From the NCBI RefSeq assembly GCF_014646275.1, contig NZ_BMND01000030.1:1-64000 (forward strand): a stretch of DNA of 64,000 bases, read 5' to 3'. Positions 1 to 7,685 of this stretch are shown one piece after another (within the stretch, counting starts at the first letter, position 1; each line of letters begins with the position of its first letter). The notes under the pieces were generated by a model. It ran no database searches. It was given only the letters and a program-made list of their open reading frames with translations, and was not told where the DNA came from. The stretch comes from Streptomyces kronopolitis (lineage in GTDB: Bacteria; Actinomycetota; Actinomycetes; Streptomycetales; Streptomycetaceae). A program made the translations under genes and the position numbers.

Positions 1-166
1 CGAGCGGGAAGAAGTACGCGAAGGTGCCGAAGCCCTTCTTGAGGGCGAGCTCCCGCACGGCCGTGTAGGAACCGGCGAAGCCGATGCCGGCGATCACGAC
101 CGCGCCCGCGACGACTACTCCGATGAGTATCCGGTGCGTGCGTGTCAGCTTCAGCGGCGCGGCCAC
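1..166 (-). CDS. DUF2637 membrane protein, N-terminal part only (runs off the window)
   Basis: Read leftwards from a GTG at 166 with a GGGAGGGG ribosome site about 9 bases upstream, the 55 visible codons give a short basic stretch (LKLTRTHR), then a hydrophobic segment (ILIGVVVAGAVVIAGIGFAG), then SYTAVRELALKKGFG. This is the typical start of actinobacterial DUF2637 proteins, multi-pass membrane proteins related to the SpdB/transfer-protein group of Streptomyces plasmids but common on chromosomes. Their function is unknown. Everything after the first membrane helix lies outside the window, so completeness cannot be judged. Confidence 0.75.
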   Translation of the reverse strand, partial: MAAPLKLTRTHRILIGVVVAGAVVIAGIGFAGSYTAVRELALKKGFGTFAYFFPL

Positions 167-397
167 CCGAGGACCCCTCCCAGTCGATCTATTGCGAGCG
201 ACAGCCTGGCACATGCGTACGGACGCGCGTGTGCCGGTAGGGACGGGGCTCTGTGAAAGGGGTGCTCAGATGGGGTGGGGGTGCGGGGGTGCGCACACGG
301 GGGCGCGGACTTCACGGGTGGGGTGGACGCGGGAGGGCCCGTACCCGTGGACGGGAGGGCCCGCACCGGGGGGGCGGTGCGGGGCCCTTCCGGTGGG

Positions 398-1111
398 TCA
401 GCTGCCGTTGGCCTTGGTGGCGGAGGCGACGGCTTCCTTGGCGGCGGCCTGGGCCTGCTTGAGCAGGTCGGCGCCCTTGGGGGCGTCCGCGCCGGCCAGA
501 CCGGCACCGTTGTAGTTGATCGTGACGACGATGTTGGAGGCGCGGGCGACGAGGGTGGTGTTCTTGAAGTCGTTGCCCTCCTTCTTCACGTCGTAGGTGA
601 TCGCGGTCGCCTCGTCGCCGGTGCCGCCGGTCTTGACGGCCGACAGCTTCTTGGCGCCCTTGGACTCCTTGGCGTCGCTGACCTGCTTGCTGTAGTAGTC
701 CGTGGCGCGCTGCTCGCCGGAGCCGACGCCGGCGTCGGAGTCGTAGCGCTGCAGGCCGATGTCCAGCCAGCGGAACTGGGTGCCGTCGACACCGTTCTCG
801 TCGGAGCTGGTCCACGAGCAGGTGCCGTGGGCGGTGTTGTCCGTGGAGTTGCCGCGGTTCCCGGAGGCGTCCTTCACCTTGGGCAGCATCTTCTTGATGG
901 TGTCCTTGGAGAACGCCTCGCACGGGTTCGGCAGCTTCTTGTACTTCGCGGGCGCGACGGTGGGCGCGGACGACTTGGCGCTGCCGGAGGGGGCGGAGGC
1001 GGAGGCGTCACCGGAGCTGTCGCTGTCCGAGCCGGAGCAGCCGGCGACGAGCAGCACCGGAACTGCTGCGCAGGTGAGAAGGCTGGCGAGTCGCTTGGCT
1101 GAACGGTGCAT
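398..1111 (-). CDS. DUF3558-family lipoprotein
   Basis: A 237-residue secreted lipoprotein. The start at 1111 (MHRSAKRLASLL) gives a clean signal peptide with a lipobox ending VAGC, followed by a Ser/Asp/Ala-rich linker; the frame is open further upstream but that stretch is not protein-like. The mature part has the DUF3558 pattern: LPNPCEAFSKDTIKKMLP near the start, two further Cys (HGTCSW and the NPC one, probably a disulfide), and a C-terminal VVTINYNGA segment. It is predicted to sit on the outer face of the membrane. Function is unknown; the family is found in mycobacteria and Streptomyces. The next upstream gene is a second member of the same family, so the two look like a duplicated pair. 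Confidence 0.85.
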   Translation of the reverse strand: MHRSAKRLASLLTCAAVPVLLVAGCSGSDSDSSGDASASAPSGSAKSSAPTVAPAKYKKLPNPCEAFSKDTIKKMLPKVKDASGNRGNSTDNTAHGTCSWTSSDENGVDGTQFRWLDIGLQRYDSDAGVGSGEQRATDYYSKQVSDAKESKGAKKLSAVKTGGTGDEATAITYDVKKEGNDFKNTTLVARASNIVVTINYNGAGLAGADAPKGADLLKQAQAAAKEAVASATKANGS

Positions 1112-1303
1112 GGTTCCTTCGCTGTTCGTCGTCGGGTCGGCATGGCCGGCCATGAGGCCCGCCCCGTCCCGTCTACGGGCAGGGCTAGAGGCACGGTACG
1201 TGGCGCGACGGAGTGGGTGACCGATTCCTGTCGATGAGTGCGCAGCCCAAAACGGGCGCTTCTTCGCCTTGTGTGGCGAGTCGGTCAAGGTGCGCGATAC
1301 GGA

Positions 1304-2224
1304 CTATTCGCTGAGGCTGTCGGAGAGCTCGCCGGCCAGCGAACGGGCCTTGTCCTGCAGTTCCTGGCTGTCCGGCAACATCGACTTGTCCGTCGACCAC
1401 TGGTCGTACGTGAGCGTCACGATCACATTCGACGTGCGAAAGACCACAGTGACGTCGCGGTGCACTCCGGAGTCCGCTGTGACCAATTTGTCATTGAGGA
1501 AGGCGTCGTCCGCGAGGTCGTCCAGGACGCGGGGAGTGGTCGAGCCGCTCGGCTGCGCGCTCGGGTCGGAGGACTGCGAGGGGGCGGCGGAGGCGTCCTT
1601 GCCCTTGTCCTTGCCCTGTGTGTCCGGGGCGCTGTTCGGGACGGTGCCGGTGCCGTCGTCCTTGCCCTTGGTCTTGTCCGCGCCCTTGTCCGTGGCCTTG
1701 GTCTTGTCCGTGGCCTTCGGGGTGGACGGGGAGGGGGAGGCGGGCGACGGGGAGCCGGCGCCGGACGGTATCTGTGCGGCCTGCGCCTTGGAGCCGTAGA
1801 TCTCCTTGGCCTTGTCGTCGTCGCTGACGGCGCCGTCGTAGGACACCACGCGCTGGATGTCGAGGCCGAGGTGGCGGGTGCCGGCGGTGGTCTCGCGGGT
1901 CCAGCGGCAGCCGACGCGGCGGTCGGTGTCGTAGGTGATGTCGGCCTGGCCGCGGTAGAGCTTGTCGGCCTCCGCGGGCGACAGTGACTTGTCGTCGCCG
2001 GGCAGCATGCCGCGGATGGCGCTGCGCGAGGGCAGCCCGCAGGCCTCGGGGAGGGTCTGGTAGCGGCCCGGTTCGGCGGCCGGGTTCGAGCTGGCGGCGC
2101 CGCCGTCCTTGGCGTCGGCGCCGCTGCCGTCCTGGCTGGAGCCGCCGCTGCAGCCGGCGAGGCCGACGGCCAGTGCCGCGGCCGCCACCACCGCGGCACC
2201 GGGTACGAACGACTTGCGTGGCAT
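1304..2224 (-). CDS. DUF3558-family lipoprotein, long-linker paralogue
   Basis: A 306-residue lipoprotein. ATG at 2224 is preceded by AAGGAG at good spacing; the signal peptide ends in a VGLAGC lipobox. The domain core parallels the neighbouring DUF3558 protein: LPEACGLPSRSAIRGMLP, CRWTRE, and VIVTLTYDQW near the C-terminus. It differs by a long low-complexity insert (about residues 160-235) rich in Lys, Thr, Asp, Gly, Ser and Pro with KATDKTKATDKGADKTKGKD-type repeats, probably an extended flexible spacer. Both genes point the same way, 192 bases apart, and this one is divergent from rtcB. Ligand and role are unknown. Confidence 0.85.
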   Translation of the reverse strand: MPRKSFVPGAAVVAAAALAVGLAGCSGGSSQDGSGADAKDGGAASSNPAAEPGRYQTLPEACGLPSRSAIRGMLPGDDKSLSPAEADKLYRGQADITYDTDRRVGCRWTRETTAGTRHLGLDIQRVVSYDGAVSDDDKAKEIYGSKAQAAQIPSGAGSPSPASPSPSTPKATDKTKATDKGADKTKGKDDGTGTVPNSAPDTQGKDKGKDASAAPSQSSDPSAQPSGSTTPRVLDDLADDAFLNDKLVTADSGVHRDVTVVFRTSNVIVTLTYDQWSTDKSMLPDSQELQDKARSLAGELSDSLSE

Positions 2225-2338
2225 CGCTCGCGGCTCCTTCCCTGCGAAATCTGGTTGCCGCCGGTCGGCGGCCGATGGACACAATGTCTATCGCACGTCT
2301 TGCCGCCTACGCCGGTTTGCCGTCCAAGATCGGATAAC

Positions 2339-2367
2339 TTGTCCGGCTTTTGCGTTTTTCATAAATT
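2339..2367 (+). promoter_or_regulatory. Candidate vegetative promoter of rtcB
   Basis: TTGTCC (2339-2344) and TAAATT (2362-2367) are separated by 17 bases, a good match to the Streptomyces housekeeping pattern (TTGnnn, TAnnnT). Transcription would start near 2374, about 12 bases before the rtcB ATG. The surrounding AT-rich stretch stands out from the GC-rich background. Confidence 0.5.
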
Positions 2368-2385
2368 CGGGGGAATGAGGAAGTT

Positions 2386-3579
2386 ATGTCCTACGTCGAG
2401 GTGCCTGGTGCCCAGGTTCCGATCCGGATGTGGACGGACCCGGCCGGGGTCGAGGACGTAGCCATGCGGCAGCTGCACAACGTCGCCACCCTGCCGTGGA
2501 TCAAGGGCCTGGCCGTGATGCCGGACGTGCACTACGGCAAGGGCGCCACGGTCGGATCGGTGATCGCCATGCGCGGCGCGGTCTGCCCGGCGGCGGTCGG
2601 CGTCGACATCGGCTGCGGGATGAGCGCGGTCAAGACCTCGCTCACCGCCAACGACCTGCCCGGCGACCTCTCCCGGCTCCGCTCGAAGATCGAGCAGGCG
2701 ATTCCGGTGGGCCGGGGGATGCATGGCGACCCGGTCGACCCCGGGCGGCTGCACGGCTTCCCGACCGCGGGGTGGGACGACTTCTGGGCGCGGTTCGGCG
2801 GCGTGGCCGAGGCGGTCAGGTTCCGGCAGGAGCGGGCCACCAAGCAGATGGGGTCGCTCGGCAGCGGCAACCACTTCATCGAGTTCTGCCTCGACGAGAC
2901 CGGCGCGGTGTGGCTGATGCTGCACTCCGGCTCCCGGAACATCGGCAAGGAGCTGGCCGAGTTCCACATGGGCCAGGCGCAGCAGCTGCCGCACAACCAG
3001 GGCCTGGTCGACCGCGACCTCGCCGTCTTCATCGCGGACACCCCGCAGATGGCGGCGTACCGCAACGACCTGTTCTGGGCGCAGGAGTACGCCAAGCACA
3101 ACCGGGCCGTGATGATGGCGCTCTTCCAGGACGTGGTCCGCAAGGAGTTCAAGAAGGCCAAGCCCGTCTTCGAGCCGGTGATCTCCTGCCACCACAACTA
3201 TGTCGCCGAGGAGCGCTACGACGGCATGGACCTGCTGGTGACCCGCAAGGGCGCGATCCGGGCGGGCAGTGGTGAGTACGGCATCATCCCGGGCTCGATG
3301 GGCACCGGCTCGTACATCGTCAAGGGCCTGGGGAACGACGCGAGCTTCCAGTCCGCCTCGCACGGCGCCGGCCGCAGGATGAGCCGGAACGCGGCGAAGA
3401 AGCGGTTCTCCACCCAGGACCTGATGGAGCAGACGCGGGGCGTGGAGTGCCGTAAGGACTCCGGGGTGATCGATGAGATCCCCGGCGCCTACAAGCCGAT
3501 CGAGAAGGTCATGGAGCAGCAGCGCGACCTGGTCGAGGTCGTGGCCCAGCTCAAGCAGGTGGTGTGCGTGAAGGGGTGA
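2386..3579 (+). CDS. rtcB: RNA-splicing ligase RtcB
   Basis: A 397-residue RtcB protein, which joins RNA 2',3'-cyclic phosphate (3'-phosphate) ends to 5'-OH ends using GTP and Mn2+. Visible landmarks are MPDVHYGKGATVGS, the metal site GVDIGCGM (Asp74 and Cys77), NHFIEFC, HSGSRNIG, and SHGAGRRMSR containing the His (about residue 326) that receives GMP in this family. The length matches bacterial RtcB. A GAGGAAG ribosome site precedes ATG 2386. No archease, RtcA or RtcR gene lies nearby, so it is a stand-alone gene; in bacteria it is thought to act in RNA repair rather than tRNA splicing. A strong terminator follows. Confidence 0.96.
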   Translation: MSYVEVPGAQVPIRMWTDPAGVEDVAMRQLHNVATLPWIKGLAVMPDVHYGKGATVGSVIAMRGAVCPAAVGVDIGCGMSAVKTSLTANDLPGDLSRLRSKIEQAIPVGRGMHGDPVDPGRLHGFPTAGWDDFWARFGGVAEAVRFRQERATKQMGSLGSGNHFIEFCLDETGAVWLMLHSGSRNIGKELAEFHMGQAQQLPHNQGLVDRDLAVFIADTPQMAAYRNDLFWAQEYAKHNRAVMMALFQDVVRKEFKKAKPVFEPVISCHHNYVAEERYDGMDLLVTRKGAIRAGSGEYGIIPGSMGTGSYIVKGLGNDASFQSASHGAGRRMSRNAAKKRFSTQDLMEQTRGVECRKDSGVIDEIPGAYKPIEKVMEQQRDLVEVVAQLKQVVCVKG

Positions 3580-3610
3580 GGCCCGGCGCTGCATGTGGCC
3601 CCGCCCCCTC

Positions 3611-3643
3611 AAGCCCCGGATCCGATGTGGTCCGGGGCTTTTG
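3611..3643 (+). terminator. Intrinsic terminator after rtcB
   Basis: AAGCCCCGGA (3611-3620) and TCCGGGGCTT (3631-3640) form a perfect 10-bp stem with a 10-base loop followed by TT. Just downstream the motif GGGCTTTTGCGGTG recurs with variations to about 3690, as if the terminator tail had been tandemly duplicated. Confidence 0.75.
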
Positions 3644-3747
3644 CGGTGTGGAGCTTTCGCGGTGCGGGGCTTTTGCGGTGCGGAGCCGTCGGCCTTCGGC
3701 GTGCTGTGCACGCTGTCGGGTCGGCGGCGCGGGTCATGTGGTGCGGG

Positions 3748-4506
3748 TCATGTGGTGCGGTGGACCTTGGAGTTGGAGGCCTGGGCGCGGGGGCGGACCA
3801 CCAGCAGGTCGATGTTGACGTGGGCGGGGCGGGTGATCGCCCAGGCGACGGTGTCGGCGACGTCCTCCGCGGTGAGGGGCTGGTCGACGCCCTCGTAGAC
3901 CTTGGCGGCCTTGGCGGTGTCACCGCGGAAGCGGGTGGTGGCGAACTCGTCGGTGCGGACCATGCCCGGGGCGACCTCGATCACGCGGACCGGCTCCCCG
4001 CACAGCTCCAGGCGGAGGGTCTCGGCGATGACGTGCGCGCCGTGCTTGGCCGCGACATAACCGCCGCCGCCCTCGTAGGTGCCCAGGCCGGCGGTGGAGG
4101 ACAGCACGACGACGGTGCCGTCGCCGGAGGCGGTCAGCGCGGGCAGCAGCGCCTGGGTCATGTGGAGCACGCCCAGCACGTTGACCTCGTACATGGCGCG
4201 CCAGTCGGCGGGGTCGCCGCTGGCGACCGGCTCCGCGCCGTAGGCACCGCCGGCGTTGTTGACCAGGACGTCGAGGGAGGGGAAGCGGTCGAGCCAGGAC
4301 GCGAAGGCGTCGACGGCGGCGCGGTCGGTGACGTCGAGCGGGTAGGCCTCGGCGTCCGGCAACTCGGCGGCGAGCGCCTCGATGCGCTCCTTGCGGCGGG
4401 CGGTGAGCACCACGTGATAGCCGGCCGCGGCCAGCGCTCGCGCGGTGGCCGCGCCGATGCCGCTGCTCGCTCCGGTGACGACGGCGGTACGGGCCTCGGC
4501 GGTCAT
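3748..4506 (-). CDS. Short-chain dehydrogenase/reductase (SDR), YdfG-like
   Basis: A 252-residue classical SDR. It has the NAD(P) glycine motif TGASSGIG at residues 10-17, NNAGG, the catalytic Ser in VVLSSTAG and the YVAAK catalytic Tyr/Lys. The basic LTARRKER after the second strand suggests NADP(H). The ATG at 4506 has GAGGAG upstream, which fixes the start. The closest match I can recognise is the serine/3-hydroxy acid dehydrogenase type (YdfG), but the substrate is not predictable from sequence. It is convergent with rtcB and follows the YnfA-like gene on the opposite side of a short gap; no operon partner suggests a pathway. Confidence 0.9.
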   Translation of the reverse strand: MTAEARTAVVTGASSGIGAATARALAAAGYHVVLTARRKERIEALAAELPDAEAYPLDVTDRAAVDAFASWLDRFPSLDVLVNNAGGAYGAEPVASGDPADWRAMYEVNVLGVLHMTQALLPALTASGDGTVVVLSSTAGLGTYEGGGGYVAAKHGAHVIAETLRLELCGEPVRVIEVAPGMVRTDEFATTRFRGDTAKAAKVYEGVDQPLTAEDVADTVAWAITRPAHVNIDLLVVRPRAQASNSKVHRTT

Positions 4507-4585
4507 GCAACTCTCCTCGGGCGATGGGGGTGGGGTCCCGCTCCTCATGGGCGCGGGGGGCTCCGGCCAGGATAGGTGGGGCTGT

Positions 4586-4921
4586 TCAGCGGCCTCGGGG
4601 GGCGTACATCAGCACCGCCATTCCGGCCAGGCAGATCGCTGCTCCCAGGATGTCCCAGCGGTCGGGGCGGTAGCCGTCGGCGACCGCGCCCCAGGCCAGT
4701 GAGCCGGCGACGAAGATGCCGCCGTACGCGGCGAGGATCCGGCCGAAATCGGCGTTCGGCTGGAGGGTGGCGACGAAGCCGTAGAGCCCCAGCGCGACGA
4801 CCCCGGCGCCGATCCAGACCCAGCCCTTGTGCTCGCGGACGCCCTGCCACACCAGCCACGCGCCGCCGATCTCGAAGAGAGCGGCGACGACGAAGAGGGC
4901 GACGGAACGGGCGATCACCAT
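4586..4921 (-). CDS. YnfA/UPF0060 family small membrane protein
   Basis: A 111-residue protein with four hydrophobic segments covering most of its length: VALFVVAALFEIGGAWLVW, the WVWIGAGVVALGLYGFVATL region, ILAAYGGIFVAGSLAWG, and ILGAAICLAGMAVLMYAP. The AYGGIF and FEIGGAWL motifs are typical of YnfA (UPF0060), a fold related to small multidrug resistance exporters; the true substrate is not established. Length equals the family norm. It ends with a basic APRGR tail. It lies 79 bases upstream of the SDR gene on the same strand and could be cotranscribed with it. Confidence 0.9.
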   Translation of the reverse strand: MVIARSVALFVVAALFEIGGAWLVWQGVREHKGWVWIGAGVVALGLYGFVATLQPNADFGRILAAYGGIFVAGSLAWGAVADGYRPDRWDILGAAICLAGMAVLMYAPRGR

Positions 4922-4969
4922 GCGGAAAGCGTACGGACACCGTGCCCGTTCCGACGCGAGGAGCACGCG

Positions 4970-5104
4970 ATGAGCACGGGGTGCGGGGTGTGCGGTGGTG
5001 CGTGTGGTGGTGCGTGTGGTGGTCGGGGCGGGCCCCGTGGTCGGGACGGCTCCGTGGGCGGAGCTGGGGGTGGGGTCGTGGTCGGGCTGGGGCCGTGGGC
5101 GTGA
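4970..5104 (+). CDS. Possible small Gly/Cys-rich peptide (44 aa)
   Basis: ATG at 4970 follows GAGGAG with about 6 bases between, in the gap divergent to the ynfA-like gene. The peptide starts MSTGCGVCGG and continues with the repeat ACGGACGG before a Gly/Val-rich tail, giving four Cys in the first 17 residues. The DNA contains a GTGCGTGTGGTG repeat, so the pattern could simply be low-complexity sequence that happens to be open. No homologue is recognised; listed because of the good ribosome site and the regular Cys spacing. Confidence 0.25.
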   Translation: MSTGCGVCGGACGGACGGRGGPRGRDGSVGGAGGGVVVGLGPWA

Positions 5105-5133
5105 CGGGGGCGTCGCCCGTCGGCGGCGCTGTC

Positions 5134-6804
5134 TCAGCGACCCGCGGGTGTGTCCGCAGCCTCTTCTGCCGGGGTGAGGGTGCCGGATATGGGGCCGTCG
5201 TCGCCGGGCTCGGTGCCGGTCCAGTGCCAAAGGGCGGTGCGGAGGGCGCGGGTGCGCTCGGCGGGGGCGGTGGCGTCGGTGGCCCAGGCGATATAGCCGT
5301 CGGGGCGGACCAGGACGGCCGTGCGGCGGGCGCTGCGCCAGTGGGCGGTCACGGGGCGGTTGTCGGTGGGGTCGGTGCCCTCGCCGGTGGGGCGGTCGCC
5401 GCTGGGCAGGCCGTCGGTGGGGTGGTCGGTGCCGGGCTCGTCGGCGGGGGTGATCAGGACGAACCTGCCCTGGCGGAGCACCTCGTAGAGGCGGCTGCCG
5501 TCGGCCAGCCGGATGTCGGGGGCGCGCTCGCCGGCCAGTCGATGGGCGCCGGGGCCGGCGGGGTAGGCGATGCCGAGGCCCGAGATGGCGAGGATGGCGC
5601 GGTTGGCCAGCGGCCCCAGCTGGCGAAGCAGCCGGGTGGCGAGGGCGCGGGCGACGCGGCCGGGGACGGACTGCATCAGGGCGAGCCGGACCAGGGCGCC
5701 GCTGCTGCGGAGGACCGCCTTGCCCACCGGGTGGCGCTCGGCCTGATAGCTGTCGAGCAGGCTCTCGGGGGAGTGGCCCCGGAGCACCGCGGCCAGCTTC
5801 CAGCTGAGGTTGGCGGCGTCCTGAAGGCCGGTGTTCATGCCCTGGCCGCCGGCGGGGGAGTGCACATGGGCGGCGTCGCCGGCGAGGAAGACCCGGCCGA
5901 CGCGGTACTGCGGAGCCTGGCGCTCGTCGCTGTGGAAGCGGGAGATCCAGCGGGCGTCGTGCATGCCGTAGTCGGTGCCCAGGGCGCGCCGGGTGATGTC
6001 GCGGATCTCGTCGAAGCCGACGGGTACGTCGTCGTCGGCCTGGTGGTCGGGGCTCCAGCCGATGACGCGGTACCAGCCGTCACCGAACGAGCTGAGCAGC
6101 GCGAACGCCTCCGCTCCGGCGCCGACGTTGAAGGGCGCCTCGGGCTCCCGGGCCAGCCGGACATCGGCGAGCAGCAGGGAGCGGATCACGGACTTCCCGG
6201 GGAAGGGCTGACCGATGGCCTCGCGGACGGTGCTGCGGAAGCCGTCGGTGCCGACGGTGTAGGCGGCGCGGAGGCTCCCGATGCCCTCTGGGGTGCGGAA
6301 GCGCACCGTCACACCCCCGGCGTCCTGGTCGAGACCGAGCACCTCGGAATCGGGGCGGAAGGCCACACCGGCCCGGCGGGCCCGCCGCTCCAGCACCTTC
6401 TCGACCTCGAACTGCGGGGTGACCAGGACGAAGGGGAAGCGGGAGTGGAGCCGGGACGCGTCGATGGTGGCGCCGCCGAAGAGGAGGAGCGAGGCGAGCG
6501 GATGGCCGCCGGCGACCAGCTCGTCGGCGAGGCCGCGGGCGTCCAGCTGCTCCAGGGTGCGGGCGTGGACCACCAGGGCGCGGGTGAGGTTGCTGATCTT
6601 TCCGGGCCGGCGTTCCAGCAGCGTGACCCGCAGTCCCGCCTCGGCGAGGTCCCCGGCGAGCAGCAGGCCGGTCGGGCCCGCGCCCACCACGATGACGTCC
6701 GTGTCGTGGGAGGCGTCGCCGGCCGTGCCGCGGGCCGCCTCCGCCGGCGCGCTCCGGGGGCCGCTGTCGCTGGTCTCGGGGTTCCTGGCATCCATGGCGT
6801 CCAT
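5134..6804 (-). CDS. FAD-dependent aromatic monooxygenase (PheA/TfdB type)
   Basis: A 556-residue class A flavoprotein hydroxylase. The N-terminal Rossmann motif VIVVGAGPTGLLLAGDLAEA is at about residues 37-56, the middle has the DG motif TVGTDGFRSTVREAIG, and FLAGDAAHVHSPAGGQGMN is the ribityl-binding GD motif. The C-terminal 150 residues resemble the thioredoxin-like tail of phenol hydroxylases, with a poorly conserved insert. It would use NAD(P)H, FAD and O2 to hydroxylate an aromatic or polyketide-like compound; similar enzymes degrade phenols or inactivate antibiotics. Start 6804 has AGGAGG-like GGAGGG upstream. It is divergent from a TetR gene, which probably represses it through the repeats at 6866-6934. 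Confidence 0.9.
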   Translation of the reverse strand: MDAMDARNPETSDSGPRSAPAEAARGTAGDASHDTDVIVVGAGPTGLLLAGDLAEAGLRVTLLERRPGKISNLTRALVVHARTLEQLDARGLADELVAGGHPLASLLLFGGATIDASRLHSRFPFVLVTPQFEVEKVLERRARRAGVAFRPDSEVLGLDQDAGGVTVRFRTPEGIGSLRAAYTVGTDGFRSTVREAIGQPFPGKSVIRSLLLADVRLAREPEAPFNVGAGAEAFALLSSFGDGWYRVIGWSPDHQADDDVPVGFDEIRDITRRALGTDYGMHDARWISRFHSDERQAPQYRVGRVFLAGDAAHVHSPAGGQGMNTGLQDAANLSWKLAAVLRGHSPESLLDSYQAERHPVGKAVLRSSGALVRLALMQSVPGRVARALATRLLRQLGPLANRAILAISGLGIAYPAGPGAHRLAGERAPDIRLADGSRLYEVLRQGRFVLITPADEPGTDHPTDGLPSGDRPTGEGTDPTDNRPVTAHWRSARRTAVLVRPDGYIAWATDATAPAERTRALRTALWHWTGTEPGDDGPISGTLTPAEEAADTPAGR

Positions 6805-6865
6805 GGCTTCCGCCCTCCTGTGCCCTGTGGCAACTCTGCCGACCGTGCAACCGTGACCAACTGTG

Positions 6866-6934
6866 CCAACGCATGTTGGTCAACGCTTGTTGGCAAGCGT
6901 AGGGCGGCTCGGCCTGGCATGTCAACAGTCGTTG
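6866..6934. promoter_or_regulatory. Three-copy inverted-repeat operator between monooxygenase and TetR gene
   Basis: Three copies of CAAC-N4-GTTG occur: 6867-6878 (within CCAACGCATGTTGG), 6881-6892 (CAACGCTTGTTG) and 6923-6934 (CAACAGTCGTTG). The first two centres are 14 bp apart and the third is 42 bp further on, i.e. about four helical turns. Extra CAAC half-sites lie just to the left. The third copy lies just before the candidate -10 (TACAGT, 6938-6943) of the TetR gene. This is the expected layout for an autoregulated TetR repressor. Confidence 0.6.
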
Positions 6935-6950
6935 GCCTACAGTTGTGGAC

Positions 6951-7667
6951 ATGGCCGAACACGCACCCTCCGCCGCCGGATCCGCGCCCGAAGACGCGCT
7001 GGCAGCCGCCCTGCCGGGCCCGTCCGGCGCATCCGGCCGCCCCGGCCACCCCGACCAGCCCGACCAGCCCGGCGGCCCCGCCGCTCCGGCGGCCGACGCG
7101 GCGCGGACCGCCCGCCCCCGCCGCTCCGACGCCACCCGCGCCGCGATCCTGGCCGCCGCCCGGGACCGCTTCGCCGCGGACGGCTACGAGCGCGCCACCA
7201 TCCGCGCCATCGCCGGGGACGCGGGCATCGACCCGTCGATGGTCATGCGCTACTACGGCAACAAGGCGGGCCTCTTCGCCGCCGCCTCCACCATCGAGGT
7301 GCACGCGCCCGACCTCACCCATGTCCCGCGCGAGGAGGCCGGCGCCCGGCTCGTCCGCCACTTCCTGGAGCGCTGGGAGCACGACGAGACGCTGACGGGG
7401 ATGATGCGCGTCGGCGTCACCAACGAGGCGGGCGCGGAGCGGATGCGCGGCGTGTTCGCCGAGCAGATCAACCCGGTCCTCGCCGCGGTCTGCCCGGTCC
7501 CCGAGGAGGCGCAGGCCCGCGCCGGGCTGATCGCCTCACAGATCCTCGGCATGGCGCTGTGCCGCTATGTCCTGCACCTCCAGCCGACCGTGGACCTCAG
7601 CCACGACGAGCTCGTGGCCTGGATGGCGCCCACCGTCCAGCGGTATCTGACCGCCGAACACCCCTGA
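6951..7667 (+). CDS. TetR-family transcriptional repressor
   Basis: A 238-residue regulator if it starts at ATG 6951; a GTG at 6945 is also in frame. There is no ribosome site, but TACAGT at 6938-6943 would place the transcript start at about 6951, suggesting a leaderless mRNA. The first 50 residues are Pro/Ala-rich, with PDQPDQPGGPA repeats, then the TetR helix-turn-helix follows (ATRAAILAAARDRFAADGYE, TIRAIAGDAGIDPSMVMRYY, GNKAGLF). The C-terminal ligand domain (TetR_C family seen with LTGMMRVG and MALCRYVL) is variable. Divergent from the FAD monooxygenase, which is the probable target; the ligand is perhaps its substrate. Confidence 0.9.
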   Translation: MAEHAPSAAGSAPEDALAAALPGPSGASGRPGHPDQPDQPGGPAAPAADAARTARPRRSDATRAAILAAARDRFAADGYERATIRAIAGDAGIDPSMVMRYYGNKAGLFAAASTIEVHAPDLTHVPREEAGARLVRHFLERWEHDETLTGMMRVGVTNEAGAERMRGVFAEQINPVLAAVCPVPEEAQARAGLIASQILGMALCRYVLHLQPTVDLSHDELVAWMAPTVQRYLTAEHP

Positions 7668-7685
7668 CGGGGGCGGCCGGCGGGC

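Noticed and set aside
1304..2284. Long overlapping Arg/Pro/Ala-rich frames on both strands across most genes
   Set aside because: They are typical out-of-frame products of very GC-rich coding DNA, without ribosome sites or family motifs.
4970..5133. A metallothionein gene suggested by the Cys repeats
   Set aside because: Only four Cys in a Gly-rich repeat and no metallothionein CxC pattern; kept only as a low-confidence small frame.
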